NCBI RefSeq assembly: GCF_000327385.1
Contig: NW_008708276.1
Location: 219,561 to 283,560 of the forward strand
Direction: 5' to 3'
Length of the DNA: 64,000 nt
Source of the DNA: Lottia gigantea
Taxonomy: Eukaryota; Mollusca; Gastropoda; Lottiidae
The notes below the pieces were generated by a model, which saw only the letters and a program-made list of their open reading frames with translations, was not told the DNA's origin and did no database searches. Both the position numbers and the translations under genes were made by a program. This document shows positions 46,692 to 59,981 of the stretch, one piece after another (the stretch's first letter is position 1; the number at the start of each line of letters is the position of its first letter).

Positions 46692-48549
46692 AGAAGATTT
46701 TACATTATATTGTCAACCTCTTTCTATTTCTTGACTTTTCCTGACCTTGACATTCCTTTACATTAAAGATACTTTTTTTTATAGTTACCCAAAACTCCAC
46801 ATTTATATCTGGCATTTTATTTATTATTATTAGAATATCCAGAAATTTGTTTTTTTCTCTTTTTTCATATCTGTGAGATATTAATGACAAATGTTGGTGT
46901 AGCTAGATTCAAAAAAACTATGCTCTAAAAGGTTAACAGAACAGATTAAGAAAGCATAGTTTTCCTGGCTCCTGCTACCAGCTGTAAAGTGTCCATGAAC
47001 AATTATTTTTGTCTTTTTTTCTATTTTGCTAATCAGTCATTGTGTGATGGCCATTTTTTATTACAAGGAAGCTTTCAATTAGTTTTATATAACAGGTAAA
47101 TCATGTTTGTTTATCAATTGTTAATCAAAATCAATAGAAGTCAATCCACAATAACTTAGAAATAACAAGAAAAACAAATTTGATCCTCAATGATTTCTAA
47201 TACCTGCTCTGCTGGTCCCTGGCCATGATATTTTCTAGGCTATGGAAAAGGATAACAGGCTTTCAAGGATTTTTACAATGGTTTAATATCCTTGACTTCT
47301 TTCTGTAAACACGAACAAGTTAGGTTGTAAGAATTTGGAGTCCTCCAAACTTCAAGTGCAATGATATGTAGGTTCTCCAAGATTTTGTACCTCAGCTAGT
47401 CCTTAGTTAAACCCCTTGACATTGATTTGACATGGATAACAACTAAGTATTCTTTGAGAATCCTGTCTACCAGCCACAATGAAATCTCTTGTAGGCATTG
47501 TCTTAACTAATTTAGAACTGGAATCATAAGTAAACAATTCAGATATTAAGAAATGTTATATTGTTGCTGTTTTCAGTTTTGATATTTTAACAATTTGTGT
47601 TAAGAGCTTGTTACTTGTCAAGCTATGTGTTTTTTATATATTGTTGATCAAACTCATGTAAATGCAGATCTAGAAGGGTTTTTGGTTGTTTTTTTCTACA
47701 GCTTATTAGTCATTCATGAGCTCACAAATTTTTTTTAAATCATGATCAATAGATTTTAGCCCATTAGCATCAAAACTTGTCAAGTATTCTAAAACACTTC
47801 AAAAACAAATTGTCACATGAATTTATTTTCAAAATCAAAACCATTTTCTTATGTTTTTCTGGTTCTGGATTGTAGATTATAGAGATACAGTTAGTTTTAC
47901 TGTTTTACCTGATAGAGCTTGAGTTGTGGTGTGCTTTTCTAAATATTAGTTTATTCAGCTGATAGAAGTTAAAAAGCTGTATTCCTCTGATTATAATAAC
48001 TGAACATCCCTGGGGAGGAAATCTGGCTCCTTTTTCACAAAAAATATCAATTGTATTGTAAAAGGTTAACATTTTATATGAAGAATATGGAGTCCGTATT
48101 GTATAATGTTAATATAACATTTATAAGAGATAAAGATTGGTGATGTGATCAGTTATCCCTAATATAACATTTAGAAACAGGGTACACATAACAAAACCAC
48201 AAACATTTATTAAGGTATAGCACATTTCTTCGATAACTGAGTAAATGTTATTAAAGGATTGAGAAATACTGTTTTTTGGCTATGTTTTATATTTATAGAA
48301 GGTGTTATATTTCTACCTCCAAATTTAAATTCAGAAGATCCAATTTAATCTGGAATTGATTTGGTTTATAATCTGTAATTTCTCCAGTATATTTCTGTAT
48401 TCTCAAAATTCTTTTTTTCATTGTGTCAGATATAATACAGCCCACAATAAACTTCTCCAAGTATTCTGTGTCTTGTTTTAAAATGGAGTTGCTTCCCTTT
48501 ATTAGATGTTAATGTTGCAGTGAATTTTTGCAGTAGAATACAAGCCATT
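46692..48549. other. Intergenic, nothing recognised
   Basis: AT-rich, non-coding on both strands. I see no convincing repeat or RNA gene. Confidence 0.5.
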
Positions 48550-50035
48550 AGACAATAAGCCATTGGGACCTATTGACACTGGACAATAAGCCATTGAGAT
48601 CTATTGACACTGGACAATAAGCCATTGAGATCTATTGACACTGGACAATAAGCCATTGGAACCTATTGACACTGGACAATAAGCCATTGGGACCTATTGA
48701 TACTGGACAATAAGCCATTGAGATCTATTGACACTGGACAATAAGCCACTGAGATCTATTGACACTGGACAATAAGCCATTGAGATCTATTGACACTGGA
48801 CAATAAGCCATTGAGATCTATTGACACTGGACAATAAGCCATTGGAACCTATTGATACTGGACAATAAACCATTGAGACCTATTGACACTGGACAATAAG
48901 CCATTGGGACCTATTGATACTGGACAATAAGCCATTGAGATCTATTGACACTGGACAATAAGCCATTGAGATCTATTGACACTGGACAATAAGCCATTGA
49001 GATCTATTGACACTGGACAATAAGCCATTGAGATCTATTGACACTGGACAATAAGCCATTGGAACCTATTGACACTGGACAATAAGCCATTGAGACCTAT
49101 TGACACTGGACAATAAGCCATTGGGACCTATTGATACTGGACAATAAGCCATTGAGACCTATTGACACTGGACAATAAGCCATTGGGACCTATTGACACT
49201 GGACAATAAGCCATTGGGACCTATTGACACTGGACAATAAGCCATTGAGATCTATTGACACTGGACAATAAGCCATTGAGACCTATTGACACTGGACAAT
49301 AAGCCATTGGGACCTATTGACACTGGACAATAAGCCATTGAGATCTATTGACACTGGACAATAAGCCATTGAGATCTATTGACACTGGACAATAAGCCAT
49401 TGAGATCTATTGACACTGGACAATAAGCCATTGAGATCTATTGACACTGGACAATAAGCCATTGGAACCTATTGATACTGGACAATAAACCATTGAGACC
49501 TATTGACACTGGACAATAAGCCATTGGGACCTATTGATACTGGACAATAAGCCATTGAGACCTATTGACACTGGACAATAAGCCATTGGGACCTATTGAC
49601 ACTGGACAATAAGCCATTGGGACCTATTGACACTGGATAATAAGCCATTGAGATCTATTTACACTGGACAATAAGCCATTGAGACCTATTGACACTGGAC
49701 AATAAGCCATTGGGACCTATTGACACTGGACAATAAGCCATTGAGATCTATTGACACTGGACAATAAGCCATTGGAACCTATTGACACTGGACAATAAGC
49801 CATTGGAACCTATTGACACTGGACAATAAGCCATTGAGACCTATTGACACTGGACAATAAGCCATTGGAACCTATTGAGACTGGACAATAAGCCATTGAG
49901 ACCTATTGACACTGGACAATAAGCCATTGAAACCTATTGACACTGGACAATAAGCCATTGGAACCTATTGACACTGGACAATAAGCCATTGAGGCCTATT
50001 GACACTTGACAGTAAGCCATTGAGGCCTATCGAGA
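48550..50035. repeat. 31-bp satellite-like array, about 48 copies
   Basis: The unit ACTGGACAATAAGCCATTGA plus GATCTATTGAC repeats for 1.5 kb with a 31-bp period. Variants fall into GAGATCT, GAGACCT, GGAACCT and GGGACCT classes. A rare AATAAACC variant at about 48865 recurs at about 49485, exactly 620 bp (20 units) later, within a matching run of neighbours. This points to duplication of a 20-unit block. Confidence 0.95.
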
Positions 50036-51230
50036 TGCATCAGAAAGCCATTTAGATCAGATCTAAATTCTGTGCTCTAATTGGACTGATAAAGACCAGC
50101 AATGTCATGGGAAAAAGTCTACTGTTAAAGGACTGTGTAGGCTGACAGTCTGTAGCATGTGGGGCCTTGGTTGAATAAGAAGACATTATAAAGAGTATAA
50201 TATTGTATATTGGACTGAAAGTATATATATATATATATATATCAGATGACTAGTTAGACCATATTACAGTGGAGAAGAAAATAATAATAATAATAATGTT
50301 AGTAAAATACATATTGCATGAGTTATCTTTCCTTCTTCCACAGTATACCATTGTTTCCAATACCTTATACTGTATATAACTATATCCACTGTTTAGAATA
50401 ACTTGTCACGTTGAAAAGCTCAAATACCAAATTAACATTTTAAGTTTGTGGACTCTCTGAAAGGGATGTCAAGTACTCAAAGCTGAATACCAAAATACAC
50501 ATTATTAGCTATGTGGACTCTCTGAAAGGGATGCTATGTTAGCAAAGCCCTCAGCCCAAAAATCGAATATAAATTATTAGCTATGTGGACTCTCTGAAAG
50601 AGATGCCAGAGTAACTAAGCCTGCAGCCTAAATATAAAATATAAGCTATGTTAATTCTATGGAAGGTGACCAGTAAATAGCTATGTGGATTCTCTGAAGG
50701 GAGGCCGAGGTATTGAAAACAAATAATAAACTGTTTCTGAAGGAAGATATAAAACAAGAGGGAATATGAAAATATCTTCATTCTAATATCACTTATCTCT
50801 AGTTGCTGTTGATTTGAGGTAACAATTAAACCGTCTTCTGATACCCAAAACAATCTTTCATTCATTCATTGACTAATTTAGTCTCTCAAAAACTTAACTA
50901 CCATCAAACCAGGCCCCCTTTTCTCAATTGAGTAAATGTTACATCGAAGAATAACACAAAAACTGAGAGAAAGATCTGGTTTACCGCCGTTAGTATATTC
51001 TATTGTTAAACTTTTTAAAGAGAGGCTCTTTCACAGAGAATTTAAATATTTCAAAGAGTAATAGAATCAATTATTCAAATATACAAAACTTTAGATCACT
51101 CCTTATAAGGCATACAGTCATCTGAAGTGACAGAAATCGCTAAGGCTACTTAAAATTTCAAAAAGATAAATTAAGGCCACGATTTCAAACAGAGCTTTTC
51201 AGCATCCATCCATGTTTGTTAATTTTTTTC
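50036..51230. other. Intergenic with simple repeats and a loose duplication
   Basis: Holds (AT)n at about 50222-50243 and (AAT)n at about 50280-50297. The phrase TATGTGGACTCTCTGAAAG recurs near 50450, 50511 and 50583, with a decayed copy near 50680, at about 60-100 bp spacing. It has no coding feature. Confidence 0.5.
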
Positions 51231-51343
51231 GAATAAACTCAAATACAGAATTTTTTTCAAATAAACTCAAATACAGAATTTTTTTCAAATAAACTCAAAT
51301 ACAGAATTTTTTTCGAATAAACTCAAATACAGAATTTTTTCAA
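51231..51343. repeat. 28-bp tandem repeat, four copies
   Basis: AATAAACTCAAATACAGAAT followed by TTTTTTC recurs with a 28-bp period from 51231. Confidence 0.85.
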
Positions 51344-51800
51344 AAATTCAAGTTCAAAATCAACAGTGAATTTGTGAATATTTGGAAAAATTTGAATTCA
51401 AAGATTTAATTTAGCTGGACAAGTTACACATAGAGAGCCCCTGATCTGAATATAAAATGAGAAAGTAAATCGTGTGAAAATGCGCCTCAGCTGATAATGT
51501 AGATCGAAATGAAATTTTACAGATGCTCGTAACGAAAACATGTTTAACAAGTCATGTGACATTTACGTTATGTCAACTAACACGGGGGTGACATGACATA
51601 AAATATTCTGCAGTGTTTACTTCATTTACTACTGTCTTGACGTGACGAATTCCGACAACTATGACGTCAAATACCGACAGTTGTGACGTCAACTGACATC
51701 TTAATTAACTCTGATGTATTAGTATGTATAATTACCATTGTTAACTTAACTGCACTAATGAGAGAGGATTTGAGTGACATTTAGATGCAGAGAGTTCACA
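51344..51800. other. Intergenic, nothing coding
   Basis: AT-rich. GACGTCAAATACCGACA and GACGTCAACTGACA form a small local duplication near 51663-51700. Confidence 0.4.
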
Positions 51801-51983
51801 TAACAAATACCACAAGGGAACATATAATGGTCTATGGTATAATACACCTATTTAATAACAAAGTATATAATGTTTCAACAATATAAGCTGATGATAACAA
51901 GCTAATTTGTGATGAAAACGCTATGTACTTTGTTATTAAAAAATTGTGTTTTACCATAATATATTCCCTTGTTATTTGTTATA
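51801..51983. mobile_element. MITE with about 70-bp TIRs (ACAAGGGAA family)
   Basis: The left arm (TAACAAATACCACAAGGGAA, then TTTAATAACAAAGTA) is the imperfect reverse complement of the right arm ending TTCCCTTGTTATTTGTTA. Related arms occur around the FNTA intron 3 gap. The 25/26-bp array at 59982-60350 is built from the outer part of this arm. Confidence 0.8.
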
Positions 51984-52299
51984 TAACTAATAATGATAAA
52001 AATAGTTTTGGCTGTAGGACCCTGAATGCTTATTTCATTGCCAAGAGTTCTTATCTTTCGTAGCCTAAAGTTCTTGAGTTCTTGAGTTTAGAAAAGGCAC
52101 ATAATTGACAACTTGTCTCACATTCTTGGCAAGGAGCACTGTATAAAACACTGCAGTGATAGTTAACAGTTTTTATCAATGATAGAAGAATATAAATACA
52201 TTATGATTTCAGGTTATCAGAATAAATAAACAGCACTTAATAAAAGTTTGTCTTCAGGTTGAACATCCACACTTTATAGATATGTTAATGTTATATTTG

Positions 52300-52570
52300 A
52301 TGGAACCAAGGTGTCAATAGACAAGGTATGGGATGTTGTGCAACGCAGTGCAGGGTGCAATGAGTGAAATTTTGCCAGGACAGCGGCATTAGCCTGCTCT
52401 TTCCAGCGATCTTTAACACTTTTTCCATGTCAGTCCCTCTTACCTGCATCACTGACAGGGGGTACCGGGTTGAAAAATCTGAAGGTATTATCTCGACCTA
52501 TGCCGGGATTGAACCCTGGACCTTCAGGTTAGCGAGCAAGCGTCTAACTCACTGAGCCACCGCGGCTCCT
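52300..52570 (-). mobile_element. tRNA-derived SINE, best preserved copy
   Basis: On the minus strand the head starts near 52569 and has an A-box-like TGGCTCAGTGAGTTAG (52544-52559) and B box GGTTCAATCCC (52505-52515), spaced as in a tRNA. The tRNA-unrelated body follows (GTGATGCAGGTAAGAGGG, CTGACATGGAAAAAG), then the 3' part (GCTGTCCTGGCAAAATTTCA, CTCATTGCAC). Four partial relatives lie elsewhere in the window. Confidence 0.85.
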
Positions 52571-53739
52571 GCTGGATAATAGATGCAGTAGAAATATAAC
52601 ATAAGTTAGTACAGCACTAGATTGGCATTACAGTACAATATAGGTCAAGCATGTGGATGCATAGCAGACTTCACCATACCTCTTCTATTGAGACCTTACA
52701 AATTTTACATGAAATTCTTTTACTTGGATTTAAATTACTGGAAATAATCTTTTGATAACATATAATGAGAGTGTTTTGGATTCTTAACATTTATATAGGT
52801 TTTAAAATTCAAATTTTGGATTCAAAACTTCCGATTCCAATATTTGGAAATTAATAATAGATCCCAATTGGATTCTATAACTAAAAAATAAATGACTCTA
52901 AAACAAATGGAAAAACACTGTAACCATCTAAAAACTATAAAGGGACTAAAAATGATTGTAAAAGTTCCGAACGCCATTTTTAAGATTGATTCTTGATTGT
53001 TTTTTCCCTCAAGCTGTGGCATACAGGGTCTTCCTTCTTTAGTTTGAATATTCCACATTCTAAAAGTTTGACACGATTCTGCAAATGGATTGGCCATATA
53101 TTAGCAAGAATTTTTTATATTTATATGGCATCATGCTACAAATTTCCATCTTGCATGGCGATAAAATCTGTTCAGATTGACTGCGTGGACACTCTTAAAT
53201 TTTAACAGTTTTTAATTAAAATGCTTCTGATATCTTCTTTGGCACAAAAAATATACAACTAACAAAACAGAGGGGTTAGAAACGAAACAAAAACAAAACA
53301 GAACACACATAAGTCTTATAATCATTGTCTTTAAACAAAATGGCTGGTAAAATGAGTCTATCAATTCTAGATATTGTTCTTTTCACATTGTAATCATAGC
53401 TAAACACCTAAATAGAACTGGAAATAGATCTTTATCAATTTTAAATAATATCACCTCAAATTATCATAGAATTTTTATGGTTGCTCATCATTGAAGATCA
53501 AAATAAATGATAAAAGGATGACCTTTATATATGCTTCCTAAAAACAAAAATTTCCACATTTTAAATTTAATATCACTTGTTTCCTATCAGAATTATCTAC
53601 ACTAATCACTAATTTCAATTATTGCTAATTATCACTGGAGGTCAGCAGTCACAACTGTTAATATTTTAAAATGATATTCCTTCACATACGGTGTTTACGA
53701 TAAATACAATTACCAGGCGAAGAATGAGAGGAAATAGAA
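52571..53739. other. LZTS-family gene 3' flank
   Basis: Probably includes the 3' UTR of the minus-strand LZTS-like gene. It is AT-rich, and no coding frame of its own is supported. Confidence 0.45.
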
Positions 53740-55484
53740 CTAGCACACGGACTCCTCTCCACCATTCAGGGCCATTAATTTTAGATCCCGATTTTCCAGT
53801 TCTAGAGTCAACTGCTCTACCTCAGCTTCTAACATACGATTTTTACGATACATTTGCACATAGTTCAGTTGTAACTGTTTCTGATAGCGAATCACCTTAT
53901 TTTTCTCGTCAAGCCACTGTTCCCGCTCTTTTTCAAAAGTACCATGAGAATCGTCCAATTGTTCTTTCACTTTAGCGACCTCATTTTGTAAAGAGCTCAT
54001 GACTTTGTTCTTCTCTGTTAAGAGAGAAGGTTTTAACAAGGCAAGGGGAATAACTCCATCTGTATCGTCTGTCTGAGTGTCCATTTCCCTGAAACCTGGT
54101 TCACCGGCTGACAGACGTCCTAATTCATTTTTAAGAGCTTTCACTTCTTCAGTTTTACAAACTATTTCTTTGAATTTATTTGACAATTCTGTATTTTTCT
54201 TGTGAAGTTCGTTTTCAGAGCCGTGAAGATGTGAACGCAACATCATAACTTCGCGATTTTTCTCTGCAACTTCCTCACTTAAGTCCTTGACCTTCTGTCG
54301 TAAATGATTGACACTGTCGTCACTCGACCGTTCCGGACTTGAAGTCGTAGATTTATTGTTTAGCTTCAACCTTAGTGTTTTCATTTCGTCTTCGAAAGAG
54401 GCACATTGTTGACGCAGCACCTCTTTCTCACACGCCATTTTGTTCATATTAGAAGTGAGCTCTTCTTTTTCTTGTTGTAGCTTGTAAACTTGTAACGACA
54501 AGACTTGTTCCGTTTTGTACGATTTACGTTGATGAATTTTTAATTTACGATCATAATCCTCTTTCATTTCACGAATTTCTTTCAACCACGCATTTTTCTT
54601 TTCCTCGTACACCTGAAATATTGCACGTTCATTTTTATCCATCACATCGCGCAAAGTGTTGAGTTCTGCATCTTTTTCTCTTAGCATCAATTCCAACTCC
54701 CCGACACCACTGTCGCTAGGTGATGGTGTTGTCAGGTAACTCTCCATGTTGTTATTGGATGATAAACGACTATGATTCAATGAAGGCAGAGATTCTGGAC
54801 GGCCAATAGTTTGCGATAAATCGCTAGAAAAACTTGCCGAGCCAGATTTATCGCTTCCATGATGTGATCCACGCGATAAATTCCTTGGTCTCGAATTGGT
54901 CATGTGATATTCTTGTGATCTGATGGCCTCATCCTGATTGGATAATCTACGATTACCTTGCTGAGGGGGACTAATTTGCTTGCCTGTAGTCTTATTGGTG
55001 TTAATCGGCTTAAAGGCGATTGGTCGTACAATACTCTGCCCAGGATTCTGAAATATACAAAAAATATAATTTTATAAATTTGGAGTATTGAAGGTCTACA
55101 TTATTAATTGCATTGACATTTTTTCTAAAATTTGATAAACAACCTAAAATGATACAGACCGTACCACCCATATATCAAGAAAACTTCTGGCCATGTATTC
55201 TTGAAATGTTCTTAGCCCTATGATATCCTAGGATCTTAACTTATTACATTGTTTCTAGGATTTCTAGAGTCTTAATTTCTAACACTGACAATTCGTAGAA
55301 TATCCTAGTGCTAAGATCGTTTCAAGAATACGTCACCTGGTCTTCTAATTCGTCCGAAACATGCGTAAACAATAATATCATTCAACATTTCAAAATACAG
55401 GAAACTTACAAAAACATCACAGTCTCCATAATCCACGTCCATTCCGTGATTATACGAATAAAATTCCAACATTTTTACACGCAT
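53740..55484 (-). CDS. Leucine-zipper tumour suppressor (LZTS/Fez1) family coiled-coil protein
   Basis: Two exons, 55410-55484 and 53740-55047, join in phase to a 460-aa protein that starts at the ATG 55482-55484. LZTS/Fez1-family members are coiled-coil scaffolds linked to microtubules, postsynaptic density and beta-catenin control. Exon 2 opens with SIVRPIAFKP (residues about 30-39), the family motif (human LZTS1 VRPTAFKP). A Ser-rich region follows. ELELMLREKDAELNTLRDVM starts the coiled coil, which runs to about residue 455 and contains VLSLQVYKLQQEKEEL. The most diagnostic block is EREQWLDEKNKVIRYQKQLQ with NYVQMYRKNRMLEAEVEQL (human VIQYQKQLQQSYVAMYQRNQRLE). An in-frame ATG at 54901-54903 would drop the conserved AFKP motif, so the two-exon start is preferred. 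Which vertebrate paralogue (LZTS1-3 or N4BP3) it matches cannot be settled. Intron 1 contains a MITE. Confidence 0.85.
55190..55338. mobile_element. Diverged copy of the 43535-43680 MITE (LZTS-like gene intron 1)
   Basis: GCCATGTATTCTTGAAAT with CTTAGCCCTA at the left and AGTGCTAAGATCGTTTCAAG with AATAC at the right are inverted and match the 43.5-kb element's TIRs. Two to three decayed CTAGGAT core units lie between. It is older than the perfect copy. Confidence 0.75.
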
Positions 55485-58400
55485 TGATGACAATTTCTTA
55501 CAAAAACACTTAATTATATTTTTAATACATTTCCATTTTGGTCAATTTCAATTCAAATTTGTCCGTGAATCACTTAAAGACTATAACCATTTCTCAGTTA
55601 CAGTTCAATACAAGTCGTCAATTCTCTCTAAACATAATTTAATAGTCAATACAACTTGGTTTCTACAGACTTTTCAGATAAATGATTTGTTGAGATATTG
55701 CTAACGAATTTAAATTCTTTGATCATAAAACAAATTAATACTGAATCAAGTGGACTGTAATAATATTCAAACTAGGCGTAGTACAAAGTATAGAGTCTAC
55801 TTTATAGTTAGTTAGTTAGTTAGTACTTGAATCTTGAAATAGACTGAGATTTCAACAATTTGAATCCAATTTTGCACCAAGTCACTTTAAAACTAATTAA
55901 CTGTTTGGTCATTGAAGTTCTAAGTTTCTAGCTGGGCGAAGTTCACAGTTTACTAAGCATTTAAATCACAAGGAGAACAAATGACATTGCATCTTACAAG
56001 TCTAACAAATCCACAAGGCACAGTCTAATATTTCAAGAAAAAAACCAAAATATATTTATCCAAATCACAATCTTTAAATATCCGTCCAAAAGTCTTAATT
56101 TCATTAAAGAAGTGTTTTTAATATATTGTCTTGTGTTTGTGATTTCTACTCCTCACTTCTAAATATCATTGAAGTCTATAATCTGAAGCCGACAAAATCA
56201 AAAGGTAAACATGAAATGAGTCCAGCAGTCCAATTAAAATAAAATTTCACATTAACTTGTTGTAATGATTTGAACACAGACTGTTATAACTAGACTCTGA
56301 TCTCAAATCTCATTAAATATACACTTAATAATCCTTTAACCACATTATAAAATGTCAAGACTGTAAAATGACCAGTTCGGACAAGTCCATCCAGCAGAGT
56401 AATTATGTGTTTCTTTATACTGAGATGACCAAGTGATAGGTAAGATACTGAATCACACACCCTCCAGCCCTCAGGCTTTATATATATATTGATATAGGTA
56501 GGTCAATAGGTGGGCTGGTCAACCAAGCCTACTCACTAATCTGGATCCTTTGTATCAATAAATCAGATTTATTAGTGGTCAAGAGTTTTGCTGGTTAATC
56601 AGGTCTACTCAGTCATCAAGGGTTTGGCTATTATATCAGTGGCCTAATCAAATCTATTCATTAATTTTGGATTTAAGTACCAATATTTAAGAAGTATCAA
56701 TTTATCCAAATTTTAGTGGTCAACATGTGGGCTAGTTGTTCAAGACTTTTCAATCATTTGGAACTTGACTTGTCTAACCAGACTTTTGGGCTAGTTAATC
56801 AAGCCTACTCATTAATCAAGGGTGTATCTATAGTGTTCAATGTAGTCTAGGGGGAAGATGTTCCAGACTATACCAAATGATTTGTGGTTTTGGGGACTAG
56901 TTAATCCAGCCTACCTCAGTCCTGAGTGGTCTGAGCAGATTATAACTTTAATCCTCTTATAATGATTATAAATCTCAAGTCAATTGATAGTGGACAATGG
57001 GATTGGTTTATACAGTCACAGACCACTGAGGAGTCCCAAAATGGGAGAAAAAAGGGGGGACGGAGAGGGTTCCAAGAGCTATGTATGGGGTTTTGTGAAG
57101 GTAGCGTGGGTGCCTTAGCTTGGAGAGCATTTAAAAATGATTCTGAAGGGTGACTACTCCCTTCTCTCTTTCAACCTTTAGAAATTGTTTTAGGAAAGGT
57201 AAACAGAGTAAACTTATGACTTCACACCATTTCATTTCAGTTGTACCATTAGGCCTACTTATAGGTGAGAAGACTCCTGCTATCATAACACCCCCCTCCC
57301 CTCCTGTCACAGCGTTAACACTTCAAGTATTAGGAACTTTATTTTCAAAAAGATTTAAAGACCCCCCCTCCCCAATTTTCTGCCTTTCTATAATTTAAAA
57401 CAGTGGTGTCCAGAACTTTAAATAGATCAGCCTTCCTTAACAAGTCTTCCTTGTTTTTGTAGAAAGAGATATCAGCAGGGAGTATAACAATATGAACAAA
57501 TGAGCTATTCTTGTTTAGAGTTATAATTATTTTATAGTCTTTCTGAAACCAGGTGTTCCAGTCCTAGATTGGTTCAACTTTACACAAAACTTTATTCTTA
57601 ATCACCTTGTTTTTACAAAGCCTAGTTGTACCTGCCTATGAAAATATTCAGACATTTGACTGGAGATGCTTAGTTTTAACATCATTCTGACCAGACATCA
57701 GAAAAAATACCAACATAATAAAACTATTAGACAAAATAATCAAATATTCAGATCTTATTAATAAAAAGAATCTATTGGTCTGCGACCTGGGCCAGTGCTT
57801 TCATTGTCTCAATACACCCCAATACAAATTGGTGTCCTTTTGGCATTATGATGAAATACAGTAATAACAAAATAAATCAATACCACTGAGTTCTATATCA
57901 GACTAAATATTGTAACAGTCAAAATATTAGACAATCCTTAGGCCATTAAGAGTTTTGACACCAGACAAACTAAGTGTAAAATAAGGTGCTAATAGACAAT
58001 TACCATCCATGGTTAAAATAAGACAGAAAGTGTCTGGGGAGACAGGACAGTGATAAAATAACATTCTTAACTGGACAATAGAAACAGTAGTCAGTGTCAT
58101 CACTATTAATACTGAGAGTTGACACTTTTTTTTAAATTTCTGGTATTTTGTATTCACAAGCAATTTTACTTCTAGAAGACAGTTTTAGGTTTATTTATTG
58201 TATATATTTTGTCTATGTGTGTATAATTCATTCAATTTAATCTTTATTACTTAATGTGAAAATAATTTAGCTCCTTTTTCTTATGGCCTTGGCCAGTGCT
58301 TTTAAAAGAGAATATCTTCAATAACACTAGAAGTATAATACTAGACTGTTTTAAGTTTAATTGTTGTGTTTTAAGACATGAAATTTATGCCGTCTTCTTG

Positions 58401-59512
58401 TGACTTTGGCCAGTGCTTCTATAGGAGAGTATCTTTCATAACACCCATTGGATTTATAACAATAGACTGTTGTTTTAGGGGGGCAGTTTAAAGGAAGTTT
58501 AATCAACAATGGATGTCATTCAGACTAACAGATTGATTCATCCAAAATGATTTTACAATTAAAATCAAGACAATATCCCGTGTCAGATTTATTGAGTCTA
58601 TTCTGAGAACCATACTGAGACTACCTTTGCTGCTGGCCTGTTTATATTACACATAATTCATCTGTTCTGTTGTAAGAAATTGTAATGAACACGAGGTTGT
58701 AGGTATGCTTCTTTTATGATGACAACAAAATTGAAAAAACTAAACGAAGTAAGTTCGAAACTCGTTTAGAAGTGTATTTCAATAATTACTTAGTTTAATG
58801 AATATATTATCTTATATAGAGATTCTATTCTTTAGTCATGATACCTGGTAAATCTAACTGATGAATATTATACACTTAATGACCAAGTTTGAGACTTCTA
58901 AGAGGTATTATTCCTTTAATAGTAAATTTATACCAATACATTCATAATCAATAATCAATAATCAGTTAGATATAGAAAACCAGAGGAAAATACAGTTGAA
59001 ATATATAGCCTAAACATTTCAAGTCGTCAACGAAAACAACAAAACTGTTATCACTATGATAATTGATACAGATCAATATTTCTATTTTATTTTCTATTCT
59101 GTCCAACTTTCACACCTTTACAACACAATTACTATAATTATACCAACATAAAAACATAACCAGACATGAAATAGAAATTAGTTTAATGACTGTATATAAT
59201 AGAACAGTTCCAGCCAATACAAGACTAGATTCCTGTCACAGTACAGTTAATAATTTAGTTTTTACATATCATTGATCAAATGCATTATGAACCAGTGAAC
59301 AATTTTCTTACAAACCATAATTTAATTTGTCCTCATTTGATACAAAGTTGTTGTTTCAAAACTATTTTGGATCTGCCTTTATCAATTTTTCTAAAACAAG
59401 TTGTGGACATATTGATTGACAAAGTTTATTAATTATTTTTAAAAAAATCTGTAGCCTACAAGTATGCCATTTCCGTTATTTCAAAATCTTGTTCAAAGTC
59501 TGGCAAAATCAA
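55485..59512. other. LZTS-family gene upstream region, no gene found
   Basis: AT-rich. The first part must contain the LZTS-like 5' UTR and promoter. A piece at about 56128-56200 resembles an arm of the inverted repeats around the FNTA gap. GGCCAGTGCTT recurs at 57791, 58291 and 58408. No coding frame has family resemblance. Confidence 0.5.
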
Positions 59513-59587
59513 GAGTTGTATAGTAGTGGACTCCTCCAAAGAGAAGTGCCATGAGGTGTTATGAAAAGAGTAAGCATGGTCTGCTTC
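59513..59587. repeat. Dispersed repeat fragment (pair with 2788-2861)
   Basis: AGTTGTATAGTAGTGGACTC, CTCCAAAGAGAAGTG and AAAAGAGTAAGCAT match the copy near the left end of the window. Confidence 0.6.
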
Positions 59588-59981
59588 ATGCAACACCTGA
59601 TGACAAAGTTTATAAATAAAACAAGCTGATAGACAATTTTTGAAGATCTATTTATTTGTGTAATTGTGCTGAATGTTTGGTTGGTGGGGTAGGGAGATAT
59701 ACAGGGTACAGCCCTCCCTACCCCTCCCCCCCTCGTAAACTCTCAGCCCTACCCAAACATCTATTAAAAGTGTTTGTGTTTCTATAAGTGATAAAGTCAA
59801 GTATGATTGTTTTAAATAAAGAATAATAATGACCACCAACCCCAGGGCTAGAATGATATCATAGTAATCAGGGTGGGACCAGCCAATCAGTAGGTGACTG
59901 CTCCAGGCGTTGATTATTATTAACTAAACGTGATCTGTTATTGAATCATGATAGGCTTGTCATTTATATTATTTTATATAA

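Noticed and set aside
52364-52555. 63-codon open frame
   Set aside because: Falls inside the SINE on its antisense strand.
52498-52569. Possible tRNA gene on the minus strand
   Set aside because: A and B boxes are present, but they are the head of a SINE whose body continues downstream and recurs at other loci.
53691-53975. 94-codon plus-strand open frame
   Set aside because: Antisense to the coiled-coil coding exon of the LZTS-family gene.
57150-57398. 82-codon proline-containing open frame
   Set aside because: Driven by C-rich runs; no family match and no splice context.
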